From the NCBI RefSeq assembly GCF_000760695.4, contig NZ_JHEG04000001.1, positions 9,263,530-9,327,529 of the forward strand: 64,000 bases of DNA, given 5' to 3'. How positions within the stretch are numbered: the stretch's first letter is position 1; every line of letters starts with the position of its first letter. The position numbers were made by a program, and so were the translations under genes. The notes below the pieces were generated by a model that did no database searches, had not been told where the DNA came from, and worked only from the letters and a program-made list of their open reading frames with translations. Below, one piece after another: positions 1 to 9,276 of this stretch. Source of the stretch: Tolypothrix bouteillei VB521301 (GTDB taxonomy: Bacteria > Cyanobacteriota > Cyanobacteriia > Cyanobacteriales > Nostocaceae).

Positions 1-2104
1 TTGCTGTCAAAGCAATGATGGTCGTCGCTTGACCTCTTAAATGACCTTTGATGCGTTTAGTTGCTTCATACCCATCCATGACTGGCATCCGCATATCCAT
101 TAAAATTAGATGCGGTTCCCAAGTTTCCCACAAACGAATCCCTTCTAAACCATTTTCTGCTCCCCGGACCTCAAAGCCCAGAGATGTCAGCATTTGGAGC
201 AAGAGGTAGCGATTCTCCCATTTATCCTCAACTATCAAAATGCGGTATTTGGGCTGATTTGGAGCGACAGCAAGAACGCGCCGTCGTTTTTGCTGAATTT
301 GAGTTTCCAGCCTTTCCATCGGGACAACTCGTATGTCAAAAGAAAAAATGGTCCCATGACCCAATGTACTGCTTACAGTAATCTCACCTCCCATCAGATG
401 CACGAATTGTTGGCTGATGGTTAAACCCAAACCTGTCCCTTGCTGAGATTTCCGACCAGTTTCTGTCTGAACAAAAGGTCTAAACAATCTCTCCATCTCA
501 GAGGGTGCAATTCCGGAACCAGTATCTTCTACTTCAAAATGAAGTTTACGAGTTGTCGAGATCTTGTATCGTGAGTCTGTATCTAATTGGGGAGCCTGCT
601 GGTTTGTTTGTTCGTTCCCCATTTTCACGCGAACCGCCACACCGCCTTCTTCTGTAAATTTAATCGCATTACCAATTAAGTTGATTAAAACCTGGCGCAA
701 TTTGCTTTCATCTGTTTGCACATATCTGGGAACTTCAGGGTAACGCTCAAATATCAGTTTTAAACCTTTAGATTCTCCTTTTTGTCGGAACATCTCCTCT
801 AAGGAGTCCAGCATACCATACATATCAAAACCATTTTCATTCAGTGTTGTTCTGCCCGCCTCAATTTTTGACATGGAAAGCACATCGTTAATTAAGGTTA
901 ACAAATGCTCGCCACTGCGACTGATAATTTCAAGTTGTTCGATTTGGGAAGATTGGAAAGATGGATCGCGAGTCAAGAGTTGGGTAAAGCCGAGGATTGT
1001 ATTGAGGGGAGTCCGGAGTTCGTGGCTCATATTCGCTAAAAATTCACTTTTAGCGCGGTTAGCTGCTTCTGCTTCATGAGCTTTTTGTTCTAATTTGGAA
1101 CTGTAATTCTCTAGTTGCTGTCGGGAAATTTTTAATTGTCGTGTCAGCCAATAAACTCCAACCAAGAGGAATCCCACCGATACTAGCCCTACTAACACAA
1201 TTGTTCCTGCTAGTTGACGTGCGGGCAAAAAAGCTTCTTCTTGATGCATTTCTATTAAAAGAGCAAGGTCTTGATCGTTTAGCCAACGGTAAACTCCAAT
1301 CACTGGTATATTGGCATAGTTTTTATATAAATCTTCTCCACTGATGCCATTCATCGCATCATCTATACCTTTGCTGCTTACACCCTCAGGATATTCTTGA
1401 ATATTGGAAGATTCTTTAGAGATAAAAGTGTTTTGCGTGATGAGGGAACCAACTAAATAAGTTTCACCGCTTTTTCCCAAACCTTTTCGTTCTCGAACAA
1501 TTCGATCGATTCTTTCTAAATTGAGATGAGCTAAAATGACTCCCTGGCGAGTCCCTTTAGCATCGCGAAGAGGCGCTGCTAAGGTGACTGATGGTTTATT
1601 TGTCTCAGGAGAAACATAAAAAATTGGATCGAAAGAACTGCCCGGTTCTACTGTTTCAATATACGTAATACTGGCTAAAATTTCGTACTCATTTTCACGT
1701 CCTTTGTTTGTGGATAAAATGACTTTGTTTGTGCGATCGATAATAAAAATTTCTTTAAAATTTAGTTTGAGTTTAACAACGTTCTTTAAATATTCAGAGA
1801 GAATCTCGTGAGAAGTTTTATATTTTGGGTCAGTTATTGGGTTATTTAAGAGTACCTTGACGTTTGCTTGTACATCAGGAAACTGAGTGACAAGCAAAAA
1901 ATCTCGCTGTTGATCCTCAAACCAACGAGTAATTTCTCCTTCCTTGAGGGTTGCAGTCACGCGCAACTGATTGAAAGCAGACGTTTTTAGCGCCTCCCTC
2001 GCTTTAAAAAAGGCGACGCCTCCCACAACACCGACAGTAAATAAAGATAAAATGAGAAATGAACTGGCGACTTTGGTGGTTAAGTGCTGATTCCAAGAAT
2101 TCAT
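1..2104 (-). CDS. Hybrid sensor histidine kinase with C-terminal receiver (3' end outside window)
   Basis: Membrane-bound two-component sensor that would autophosphorylate on His and pass phosphate to its own receiver. I translated it from the ATG at 2104. It has an N-terminal membrane segment (about residues 10-30), a cache-like extracytoplasmic sensor of about 250 residues, and a second membrane segment. A HisKA dimerisation box (SHELRTPLNTILGF), an HATPase_c domain (N box near LINLIGNAIKFTEEGG, G box DTGSGI, GTGLGL) and a receiver with the acceptor Asp in LILMDMRMPVMDG follow. The frame stays open to base 1, so the receiver end and any further domain lie beyond the window. Signal and partner are unknown. 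It lies downstream of pstB on the same strand after a 327-bp gap, so it is not clearly part of the pst operon. Confidence 0.9.
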   Translation of the reverse strand, partial: MNSWNQHLTTKVASSFLILSLFTVGVVGGVAFFKAREALKTSAFNQLRVTATLKEGEITRWFEDQQRDFLLVTQFPDVQANVKVLLNNPITDPKYKTSHEILSEYLKNVVKLKLNFKEIFIIDRTNKVILSTNKGRENEYEILASITYIETVEPGSSFDPIFYVSPETNKPSVTLAAPLRDAKGTRQGVILAHLNLERIDRIVRERKGLGKSGETYLVGSLITQNTFISKESSNIQEYPEGVSSKGIDDAMNGISGEDLYKNYANIPVIGVYRWLNDQDLALLIEMHQEEAFLPARQLAGTIVLVGLVSVGFLLVGVYWLTRQLKISRQQLENYSSKLEQKAHEAEAANRAKSEFLANMSHELRTPLNTILGFTQLLTRDPSFQSSQIEQLEIISRSGEHLLTLINDVLSMSKIEAGRTTLNENGFDMYGMLDSLEEMFRQKGESKGLKLIFERYPEVPRYVQTDESKLRQVLINLIGNAIKFTEEGGVAVRVKMGNEQTNQQAPQLDTDSRYKISTTRKLHFEVEDTGSGIAPSEMERLFRPFVQTETGRKSQQGTGLGLTISQQFVHLMGGEITVSSTLGHGTIFSFDIRVVPMERLETQIQQKRRRVLAVAPNQPKYRILIVEDKWENRYLLLQMLTSLGFEVRGAENGLEGIRLWETWEPHLILMDMRMPVMDGYEATKRIKGHLRGQATTIIALTA

Positions 2105-2431
2105 AAATTTACGGATGCTTTTGTCGATCGTGCTGCCTTAATAAGTAAGTTGGTGTTTGTAATTATCATTGGTTTGTAGTTGCGCTTTGCCACGCTAAAG
2201 CAAAACTCAGAGCAAAATATAAAGATTTTACTTTTCGTTATAGAGTTTGGTTTTTTGCCGACCTACTTGGGTAAAAATCAATCTTTATTATAAAAGGTAT
2301 TTCCCAACCATCTTTCCTAGCGTCTAAAGATTGGGAAAATCAAGCTCCACTTATTTTTGGTTCAATACGCACCATCAGGAGCAACTAGCCCAAAAGAAAC
2401 GTCATACTGTTTTGGATGTTAAACTTAACAG
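2105..2431. other. Intergenic region after pstB
   Basis: No coding potential seen. An imperfect inverted repeat (CCCAA..ATCTTT at about 2304-2315 with AAAGAT-TGGG at about 2328-2338) lies downstream of pstB on the minus strand. It could end the pst transcript, but it has no strong T-run. No clear promoter for the kinase gene was found. Confidence 0.4.
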
Positions 2432-3226
2432 TTAACCCCTTGCACCCGTTATATAAGCAGCTGTCAGGGGATGTTGGGGAGAATTAAAAATTTGCTCCAC
2501 CTTTCCCGACTCAACGAGCTGTCCAACGCCGCCCTGAACCCAAAATAAGGCAACTTTGTCTGCAATGCGCTTGGCTTGGGCTAAGTTGTGCGTCACAATT
2601 ATTAAGGTATAGCGCTGACGCAAACTAGTAATTAAATCTTCGACAATCCCACTGGAAATGGGATCGAGGGCGCTACAAGGTTCATCCAAAAGCAGGGCTT
2701 CTGGTTGCAAACCCAAAGCTCTCGCTATACACAAACGCTGTTGCTGTCCGCCTGAAAGTGCTAAAGCAGAAGTATGCAATCGGTCTTTGACTTCATCCCA
2801 CAATCCCACATCCAGTAGGCTTGTTTCTACAATCCTATCAATTTCCTCGCGGTTGCGGATACCGTGTTCTCGCAGTGGTAATTCCATATTCTTCCAAATG
2901 GATAAAGGAAAGGGATTGGGTTTTTGAAAAATCATCCCGACTTGACGCCGCAGTGCGGTCGCGTTAATTTTAGGGTTGAGTACCTCTACAGAACCAATCC
3001 GAATTGCGCCTTTGACTTGACAGTTTGGAATCATATCTGTCAAACGGTTCAAGCAACTGAGAAAACTTGTTTTCCCACAACCTGAAGGGCCAACTAATGC
3101 CAATATTTCCCCTGCATTTACACTCAAGTTAACATTAGCGAAGGCTGTTTTTTGCCCGTATTGTAGAGTTAAATTTTCTGTTTGAATGAATGTTTCAGTC
3201 GTTCTATTGCTGGCATTTACTATCAT
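2432..3226 (-). CDS. pstB: Phosphate ABC transporter ATP-binding protein PstB
   Basis: Cytoplasmic ATPase that drives phosphate import through PstCA. It has a Walker A (GPSGCGKTS, residues ~46-54), Q-loop, ABC signature LSGGQQQR and Walker B ALLLDEPCSALD, in the usual PstB order. I start it at the ATG at 3226 (265 residues). A longer frame to 3304 would overlap pstA by about 60 bp and add a non-homologous tail. The gene begins 19 bp after the pstA stop and is the last gene of the arsR-pstS-pstC-pstA-pstB run. No strong Shine-Dalgarno is visible, so translation may be coupled to pstA. Confidence 0.95.
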   Translation of the reverse strand: MIVNASNRTTETFIQTENLTLQYGQKTAFANVNLSVNAGEILALVGPSGCGKTSFLSCLNRLTDMIPNCQVKGAIRIGSVEVLNPKINATALRRQVGMIFQKPNPFPLSIWKNMELPLREHGIRNREEIDRIVETSLLDVGLWDEVKDRLHTSALALSGGQQQRLCIARALGLQPEALLLDEPCSALDPISSGIVEDLITSLRQRYTLIIVTHNLAQAKRIADKVALFWVQGGVGQLVESGKVEQIFNSPQHPLTAAYITGARG

Positions 3227-3245
3227 CGGCTTATTGTCGTTCTTT

Positions 3246-4100
3246 TTATATAGAAAAAAATCTTTTATGCAACCAACGTTCTGCAATCCATGCTGCTGTA
3301 CCATTAATCAATAGCAATACTAACAGTAATACTAATGCTGAAGCGTAGGCATTAGCATCTCCTCCAGAGATATTCATTGATAAATCAAAAATATGAACCG
3401 AAAGAGCACGCCCGGAGTCTAGCAGCGATTCTGGCATCCTATCTACGTATCCACTTGTAAAAATTAGAGCAGCAGTTTCTGCGATCGCCCGACCAATACC
3501 AAGCACCAATCCCACAAGCAATCCAGGAACCGCAGCAGGTAACAACAATTGAAATAGAGTGGTCGTGCGGGAGAAGCCAAGGGCTGCGGCTCCCAATCTA
3601 TATTCATTTGGAACAGCGCGAAATCCTTCTTCTGTAGAACGAATTAAGATTGGTAGCACCATACACGCCAAGGTCAATCCTCCCGACAATATGGAAAACC
3701 CCAGCCCTAAAACTTTACAAAAAAAGACATTGCCAAACAATCCAAAGACGATAGAAGGGACCCCAGCCAGTACATCTAAACTACGCCGCACCATAGCACC
3801 AAACCAGTTTTGTGTTGGGGTAAACTCGGCTAGCAAAACAGCCGTACCAATACCAATGGGAATGGAAACTGCCATACAAACTCCCATAATCAAGAAAGTA
3901 GAAACAAGAATGCTCGCAATTCCCCCCTCTCTACCCGCGTTTTCCGGTTCGGTCGTTAGAAATTTCCACGACACATGCCCCATACCATGCCAAAGAAGAT
4001 CGCTGAGTATCCAAAAAAACAGAGCAGTCACCAAAACAGCAGTTGTCCAAACAACAATTGCAGGGAGCCAATCTTTGGAGCGTAAAATGGGTTTAGTCAT
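3246..4100 (-). CDS. pstA: Phosphate ABC transporter permease PstA
   Basis: Inner-membrane permease that pairs with PstC. About six hydrophobic segments are visible, with the binding-protein-dependent permease (EAA) loop around EYRLGAAALGFSR. The start at 4100 (284 residues) is chosen because AGGGA lies about 10 bp upstream and the protein begins in the normal MTKPILRSKDW style. The start codon region overlaps the pstC stop by 8 bp, so the two are translationally coupled. An upstream in-frame start at 4148 would extend further into pstC. Confidence 0.94.
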   Translation of the reverse strand: MTKPILRSKDWLPAIVVWTTAVLVTALFFWILSDLLWHGMGHVSWKFLTTEPENAGREGGIASILVSTFLIMGVCMAVSIPIGIGTAVLLAEFTPTQNWFGAMVRRSLDVLAGVPSIVFGLFGNVFFCKVLGLGFSILSGGLTLACMVLPILIRSTEEGFRAVPNEYRLGAAALGFSRTTTLFQLLLPAAVPGLLVGLVLGIGRAIAETAALIFTSGYVDRMPESLLDSGRALSVHIFDLSMNISGGDANAYASALVLLLVLLLINGTAAWIAERWLHKRFFSI

Positions 4101-4971
4101 AAATTTTTCCCTGACTGATAACTTCTGCAACAGCAACCAGTAATACAATCGCTCCCATTAGCACCAACCCGCTCACAAACAATGCAGAACGGTGATCCCC
4201 TGTAGCGTATGCCATTTCCAAGGCAATATTAGCTGTTAGTGTTCGTATGGGGTCAAACAGACTTTTTGGAACTTGTACGACATTACCGCACACCATTAAA
4301 ATTGCCATTGTTTCTCCAATCGCACGACCAGTTTCAAGAATTAAACCTGTGAATAATCCCGATCTGGCAGATGGAAATACAACTTTGCGAATGGTAGCCC
4401 AACGGGATAATCCCAAGGCTGTAGCTCCTTGAAGGTAAGAGGTTGGGACTTTTGCCAAACTTGCATCAGCAACAAGTGCAATGGTTGGCAGTATCATCAC
4501 TGTCAGAATAGCAATGCCAGCAATAAGGCTGGGTCCTGGTGGATGTATCTTGCTAATGGAAGGAACGAGCACTACCAGTCCCCAGAAACCATAAACTACA
4601 GAAGGAATTCCCGCTAATAGTTCTATTAAGCGGCGATAGAGCTTTGCGACTGCTTTTGGAGCGTAAAATTGGCAAAAAACAGCAGACAAAATTCCAACTG
4701 GTGTAGCAATTAGCACAGACCCAAGCATCGCCAAGAGTGTACCCAAAAGCATGGGGAAGAGATTATACAGCCCTACAGTTGGGTTCCAAGAAGAGTCGGT
4801 AAAAAATCGAGTGAGCCCTATATGGTTGAGGACTGGTAACGACTCCAAAATCAAAAAGACGATAATTAAAAGTGCGATCGCTCCTGCTATTACGGTGAGG
4901 AAGCGGAGTATCCAAACTAACCATAGGTCATTTGGAAACGACAACAAAGTTTTGCTTTTTAACAATGTCAC
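4093..4971 (-). CDS. pstC: Phosphate ABC transporter permease PstC
   Basis: Inner-membrane permease partner of PstA, 292 residues. Six predicted membrane helices are seen, with a large periplasmic loop after helix 1 and the EAA-type loop SYLQGATALGLSRWATIRK. It overlaps the end of pstS by about 44 bp, which is unusually long. No internal ATG lies before the first membrane helix (residues ~18-45), so an alternative GTG or TTG start would cut into that helix. The overlap and order support one polycistronic message. Confidence 0.93.
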   Translation of the reverse strand: MTLLKSKTLLSFPNDLWLVWILRFLTVIAGAIALLIIVFLILESLPVLNHIGLTRFFTDSSWNPTVGLYNLFPMLLGTLLAMLGSVLIATPVGILSAVFCQFYAPKAVAKLYRRLIELLAGIPSVVYGFWGLVVLVPSISKIHPPGPSLIAGIAILTVMILPTIALVADASLAKVPTSYLQGATALGLSRWATIRKVVFPSARSGLFTGLILETGRAIGETMAILMVCGNVVQVPKSLFDPIRTLTANIALEMAYATGDHRSALFVSGLVLMGAIVLLVAVAEVISQGKIYD

Positions 4972-5773
4972 TTACCTGTTGCGATTGTGCGAAATTAATA
5001 AATTCTTTTGCCAGTCCTTGAGGTTCAGTTTTGGTTACAAAGTTAAGAGGGCGGGAAATAGGAAAAGTACTATTTTGCACGTTGGCTGTTGTCGCCGTCA
5101 CACCACCAACAGGTAGCAGTTTAATCGAGCTTCCACCAGCCACGCTATTTTCAGCCGACCCAATAGAAACATAGCCAATTGCATTGGGGTTTCCTGCTAC
5201 AGTCTTAATTCCCTGCTCGTTATCACCAATGACCACTTGCGCTTTGATATCGGTATTTTTTAGTTTGAAGTAGTGGGTAAACAATTCTAGGGTAGAACGC
5301 CCTTCTGCTTTATTCACAACCGCAATCACCCCATCCTTACCTCCCACCTGCTTCCAGTTTGTCAATTTACCAGTGTAAATATTTACGACTTGCGCGTCAG
5401 TTAGAGATGACACCGGATTGTCTTTGTGAAGAATTATCGTCACTCCATCACTGGCTATTGGGAATGCTTTTAAATCTTGTTCTTCTGATTTCAAAGCACG
5501 GGAAACCATACCAATATCAGCTACTCCCTGACGAGTATCGGAAATACCGCGAGAAGACCCCCCCGATTGGACATCAATTCGTACACCTGGATGTTTGGAT
5601 TCAAACTGCTTGCCAATTTCTGCTGCTAACGGTGCTACCGTGCTGGAACCAGTCAGTACAAGTTTGTCTTGAACCTTACTTGCTGTTTGGTTTGCTGAAG
5701 AACAGCTTTGGAGCCAAACACAGCTCAGCAGCCCCATTCCAACAGAAACCAAAAATTGCGATCTTTTTAGCAT
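4928..5773 (-). CDS. pstS: Phosphate-binding lipoprotein PstS
   Basis: Periplasmic phosphate receptor for PstCAB. It begins with a lipoprotein signal (basic MLKRSQ, hydrophobic core, lipobox LQSC with Cys ~24). The PBP_like domain follows, with the phosphate-loop signature GSSTVAPLAAE and SGGSSRGISD typical of PstS. The ATG at 5773 is preferred over the in-frame TTG at 5779. The gene lies 12 bp after the arsR stop, so both are likely co-transcribed. A second PstS-like protein is encoded in the opposite direction at 7148. Confidence 0.93.
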   Translation of the reverse strand: MLKRSQFLVSVGMGLLSCVWLQSCSSANQTASKVQDKLVLTGSSTVAPLAAEIGKQFESKHPGVRIDVQSGGSSRGISDTRQGVADIGMVSRALKSEEQDLKAFPIASDGVTIILHKDNPVSSLTDAQVVNIYTGKLTNWKQVGGKDGVIAVVNKAEGRSTLELFTHYFKLKNTDIKAQVVIGDNEQGIKTVAGNPNAIGYVSIGSAENSVAGGSSIKLLPVGGVTATTANVQNSTFPISRPLNFVTKTEPQGLAKEFINFAQSQQVSDIVKKQNFVVVSK

Positions 5774-5785
5774 AATCAAATCGAA

Positions 5786-6094
5786 CTACAAATTTTCTTG
5801 AAAATAGAGAACACAACAACCAAGGTTTAAAGCTTTGCTTGCAGTCAATTCCACTTCTGGAGCCAAGCGGTAAAGAACCGCTTTTCCATCACGCTCTTGC
5901 ACAACCAACTTTGCCCGACGCAAAACTTGCAAATGATGGGAGAGCAGGCTTTGTTCCAAACCCAAAATTGCGTTCATCTCCCCCACATACCTCGGACTGT
6001 TCATGAGGAGTTGTAAAACTGACAGACGGGTGTCATCTCCCAGTATCTTGAGCTTTTCTACACAGTCAATTTGCTTCTTTGTTCTGTTTTTCAT
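5786..6094 (-). CDS. ArsR/SmtB-family transcriptional regulator heading the pst operon
   Basis: A 102-residue winged-helix repressor. The ArsR core is clear: LKILGDDTRLSVLQLL, the recognition helix region LEQSLLSHHLQVLRRAKLV, and the wing with DGKAVLYRL. The classical arsenite motif CVC of the recognition helix is absent. Cysteines occur at residue 11 and as a pair (C93-C94) near the C-terminus, a position used for thiol ligands in some ArsR proteins. A GGAGA ribosome site lies 5 bp upstream. It sits 12 bp from pstS, so it probably regulates phosphate (and perhaps arsenate) uptake. The inducer is unproven; arsenite, zinc or redox are possible. Confidence 0.9.
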   Translation of the reverse strand: MKNRTKKQIDCVEKLKILGDDTRLSVLQLLMNSPRYVGEMNAILGLEQSLLSHHLQVLRRAKLVVQERDGKAVLYRLAPEVELTASKALNLGCCVLYFQENL

Positions 6095-6195
6095 ATTGTC
6101 TCCATACCGTTTGTTTTTCTAGTTTTCAGCTAACAGAACATCTCTTGCAGAGGTATTAGCCAAAAATTAAAAATTGCGATCGCAATTCAAGAACG

Positions 6196-6213
6196 ATTCA
6201 TATGAATTTTCAT
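6196..6213. promoter_or_regulatory. Candidate ArsR operator upstream of arsR-pst
   Basis: A perfect 12-bp palindrome ATTCATATGAAT (6196-6207) overlaps a second dyad ATGAA-TT-TTCAT (6202-6213), about 100 bp upstream of the regulator. AT-rich TGAA/TTCA dyads are the typical ArsR/SmtB site. Autoregulation is inferred from position and pattern only. Confidence 0.45.
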
Positions 6214-6313
6214 TCATTTTTTACATACAAAAGGCTACCTTGATGAATTCTAGTTAATGTGAGGTCTGTCAATCTCACGTTTAATGAATCTTTGGAATAC
6301 CTGAATTTAATAA

Positions 6314-6865
6314 CTAGTACATATCATTAGCACGACAATTATCTAAAAGTGCGTTCAGTTGTGCTACAACTTTCCAAGGATTGCGACCTTTAAGTAAAGC
6401 AACAATTGCCGCTTCATACGGATTTCTTCCCGTCCGCTTTACGGATGCAATTGCCTCTGAGTTGGATAATCCTCGTCTACTCACTAACCAAGCCGCTAGA
6501 ACATGTCCCGTTCGACCAATCCCGCCAGAACAGTGGACGACGACCTTCTCCCCAAGCTGGTCTGCTGCTGCTAGGAACGGCAGAATCTTTTGGAGCAAGG
6601 TTTCACTGTTAACAAGTTGAAAGTCTTCAATCGGTGCCCAACAAACTCGTTCTACCCCAAATACCTGTTGGTAGGTTCCTAAGAGATCTGAGTAACGCGC
6701 TAGCTGGAGATCGGGAAGCAAGCAGCAAACCCGTTGTATACCATGACACTTTACAAAGTGAATCCAGTCGGATACGTTTTGGGCAGAATACCCCGGTCTT
6801 GAGGCACCAAAAACGATTGGTTCGAGGTCACTTGCAGCCGCAAAGTTATATCTCCTTTTAACCAT
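6314..6865 (-). CDS. Dual-specificity/tyrosine-type protein phosphatase
   Basis: A 183-residue cysteine phosphatase with the P-loop VVHCSGGIGRTGHV (HCx5R, residues ~111-124), an upstream loop region resembling a general-acid segment, and a compact cyclin-type DSP fold. The ATG at 6865 is used; the frame also extends to a TTG at 6898. It lies upstream of arsR on the same strand with a 219-bp gap holding the operator candidate, so it is probably a separate unit. The substrate is unknown. The position next to phosphate and ArsR genes suggests a stress or arsenic/phosphate context, which is inference. Confidence 0.85.
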   Translation of the reverse strand: MVKRRYNFAAASDLEPIVFGASRPGYSAQNVSDWIHFVKCHGIQRVCCLLPDLQLARYSDLLGTYQQVFGVERVCWAPIEDFQLVNSETLLQKILPFLAAADQLGEKVVVHCSGGIGRTGHVLAAWLVSRRGLSNSEAIASVKRTGRNPYEAAIVALLKGRNPWKVVAQLNALLDNCRANDMY

Positions 6866-7069
6866 TTCTTTGAAACTGACTCCAGATAATACCGACAATG
6901 TTTAAGGTGCTTTCAATAAACCTCACACTTCTTCGCGATCGCGCTCAATGTTTGAGGTGAGGTCTATTTTGACTTCCTCGAACTTATCTATGTTTACAGT
7001 TTCCGTTCCCTCCTATCTCAGTTAATCAGTGCTTGGCAGTCTGATTTCTTAAATTAACAATAATTTATG

Positions 7070-7099
7070 TTTAACTTTTACTTAACTTATACTAAAGGA
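7070..7099 (+). promoter_or_regulatory. Pho box and promoter for the second PstS-like gene
   Basis: Three 8-bp units spaced by exactly 3 bp: TTTAACTT (7070-7077), CTTAACTT (7081-7088) and a weaker CTAAAGGA (7092-7099). This 11-bp period matches the cyanobacterial SphR/PhoB box (CTTAACCT-like repeats). A TATACT -10 element sits at 7088-7093, so the repeats occupy the -35 position, as expected for activation. Phosphate-starvation induction of the gene starting at 7148 is inferred. Confidence 0.7.
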
Positions 7100-7147
7100 G
7101 TAAGCTGCTATTTTAGAAGCCATTCTGGCGGTACGAGCGATTCATAT

Positions 7148-8140
7148 ATGTCTATGCCCCAAAAGTCCGAAACCACTGTTCTCATTTTGGCTCTGCTTAT
7201 TACAGTGGGATTAGTAGGAGGTGGTGTTTGGTGGTTCATGAAGCACTCAGGTCTTGATATAGGTGGTTTAGCCAACAATCAATCGCAACCACTAGGGCAG
7301 TCCAAAGTTGAAAGTTTTTCCTCCGTACAGAACGTACCATCTGGAGTGTTTAACTACGGTGGTAGCACGAGTTGGGTCTCTATCCGCAAAACAGTAGATC
7401 CGGTTATTGAAAACGTATGGCCTCAGTTTCGCTTGCGCTATACCGATCCCGATCGCAGTGCTCCTAGTTCTCAGACAGGTATCCAGATGTTGTTAGACAA
7501 TCAACTCTCGTTTTCTCAATCTTCTGTTCCGATTCCCAATGAAGCATACGAGCAAGCGCGACAGCGGGGTTTTTCGCTTCAAGAAATACCTGTGGCAATT
7601 GATGGCGTTGCGATCGCTGTTAACCCAAGCTTGAATATCAAAGGTTTAACTGTAGCCCAATTTAATGATATTTACGCAGGCAAAATCACCAACTGGAACC
7701 AAGTGGGTGGTCCAAACCTAAAAATTATACCCTACGGTAAGAAAGACCGAGATTCTGGGAGTCATATTGTATTTATGCCAACGACAACAGAGGCTTTGCG
7801 TCAAGTAGCGGTCAATCCTGGGGGGATTTATTACACCTCTGCGCCCTTGGTAATATCGCAGTGTAACGTTAAGCCTTTGCCAGTGGGTCGTAACTCCAAT
7901 GAACTCGTTTCTCCTTACAAGCTACCTTTTATTCCCCTGTCTCAATGTCCGCAACAACGCAACCAAGTCAACGTAGAAGCCTTTTTAAGCGGTCAGTATC
8001 CCCTAAGTCGGCGATTATTAGTGGTGATTAAACAGAACAATCAGCTTGACCAACAAGCAGGTGAAGCTTATGCTCGCTTACTACTGACCGCTCAAGGACA
8101 GGAATTAATTACAAAAGCTGGGTTTGTCAGCATCCGCTAG
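7148..8140 (+). CDS. PstS/SphX-like phosphate-binding protein
   Basis: A 330-residue periplasmic binding protein held by an N-terminal membrane anchor (VLILALLITVGLVGGGVWW, residues ~13-31). The PBP_like_2 domain contains FNYGGSTSWVSI at the ligand loop, GVAIAVNP, and YAGKITNWNQVGG, all standard in the PstS family. The start at 7148 is chosen because the Pho box and -10 element lie just upstream; a longer frame from 7067 would run through them. It is probably the starvation-induced partner or alternative receptor for PstCAB, encoded away from the main operon. Confidence 0.87.
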   Translation: MSMPQKSETTVLILALLITVGLVGGGVWWFMKHSGLDIGGLANNQSQPLGQSKVESFSSVQNVPSGVFNYGGSTSWVSIRKTVDPVIENVWPQFRLRYTDPDRSAPSSQTGIQMLLDNQLSFSQSSVPIPNEAYEQARQRGFSLQEIPVAIDGVAIAVNPSLNIKGLTVAQFNDIYAGKITNWNQVGGPNLKIIPYGKKDRDSGSHIVFMPTTTEALRQVAVNPGGIYYTSAPLVISQCNVKPLPVGRNSNELVSPYKLPFIPLSQCPQQRNQVNVEAFLSGQYPLSRRLLVVIKQNNQLDQQAGEAYARLLLTAQGQELITKAGFVSIR

Positions 8141-8156
8141 TGAGTTTGCTCCTGTA

Positions 8157-9275
8157 CTACCGTTGCAAACTACGGGGATCGAGGGCATCCCTCAGCCCAT
8201 CACCCAGTAAGTTGAAAGACAGCACTGTCAGAATAATTAAAATAGCTGGCGGCCAGATAAGCCAAGGTTGCAAGACTAGAATAGAAGCGTTGGTTGCTAG
8301 AGATAACATATTGCCCCAAGAAGGATCTGGCTGCTGAATTCCCAATCCAATCAGACTGAGTACGGCTTCTGCGCCGATGAAACCGGGAATAGCGAGAGTC
8401 GCAGAAATAATGATGTAAGTGGCGGTTTGTGGCAGTACGTGACGAAGGATAATGTAAAGCGGTTTGCCTCCCATCGCTTTAGCGGCTTGGACATATTCTC
8501 TCTCTTTAATGGAAAGCACTTGTCCGCGTATAACCCGTGCTAATCCTGCCCAACTGATAAAGGAAGTAATGACAATAATCAGTAAGAAGCGCTGGGTGTT
8601 AGATATACCCGGTGGTAAGACTGCTCCTAAAGTGACCAAAAGATAAATGCTGGGGAAAGTCATCAGCACTTCAGATAAGCGCATGATAATACTATCTGTC
8701 CAGCTACCAAAATATCCAGAGATTCCACCTATAATCAGTCCCAGGGGAAAAGTAAGTAAGACTCCTATAAGACCGATAAACAAGCTGATTCGACCACCAA
8801 CAAGCAAGCGACTTAATTGATCGCGTCCTTGGTCATCCGTACCGACAAGGTTAAACTTTGCTTCACCATCAGCACCAAATAGATGCCAATTTAACGGAAT
8901 ACCGGGAATGATATCGACTTCTTCCCATTTAGGCGGGAGGGGTAGGCTTAACTGAAATAAACGGTAAGTAGAGCCTTGTACGAAAAGTCTTAAGGGTGAA
9001 GGCTTTTTGAAGTTGACAATCAGTTCGCGATCGCCTGTTTCTAAATTGGTTTCGCCCTGAGTTGTGGGATAAACGTGAGGACCAATAAATTGTTTTGATT
9101 CTTGAGAAACCCAATAAACGCGAGTTGGTGGCAGTAGAGAACCGTTTGGTTGAGAGGCATAGGGGTCATAAGGGGCGACAAAGTCAGCTGCAATGACCAG
9201 TGTGTAGAAAATCAAGAGCACAATTGCCCCAAATTTTGCTAAAGGATTTTTTTTAAGTCTGTGCCACCAATTCAT
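8157..9275 (-). CDS. ABC transporter permease, DppC/OppC type
   Basis: A 372-residue inner-membrane permease of the peptide/nickel family. An N-terminal helix (residues ~15-35) is followed by a ~110-residue extracytoplasmic insert, then five helices. The EAA loop REYVQAAKAMGGKPLYIILRH is clear. The end shows the family's DGLRDALDPR. No OppB, ATPase or binding protein is adjacent, so its partners lie elsewhere. The stop is 17 bp from that of the convergent PstS-like gene. Confidence 0.9.
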   Translation of the reverse strand: MNWWHRLKKNPLAKFGAIVLLIFYTLVIAADFVAPYDPYASQPNGSLLPPTRVYWVSQESKQFIGPHVYPTTQGETNLETGDRELIVNFKKPSPLRLFVQGSTYRLFQLSLPLPPKWEEVDIIPGIPLNWHLFGADGEAKFNLVGTDDQGRDQLSRLLVGGRISLFIGLIGVLLTFPLGLIIGGISGYFGSWTDSIIMRLSEVLMTFPSIYLLVTLGAVLPPGISNTQRFLLIIVITSFISWAGLARVIRGQVLSIKEREYVQAAKAMGGKPLYIILRHVLPQTATYIIISATLAIPGFIGAEAVLSLIGLGIQQPDPSWGNMLSLATNASILVLQPWLIWPPAILIILTVLSFNLLGDGLRDALDPRSLQR

Positions 9276-9276
9276 A

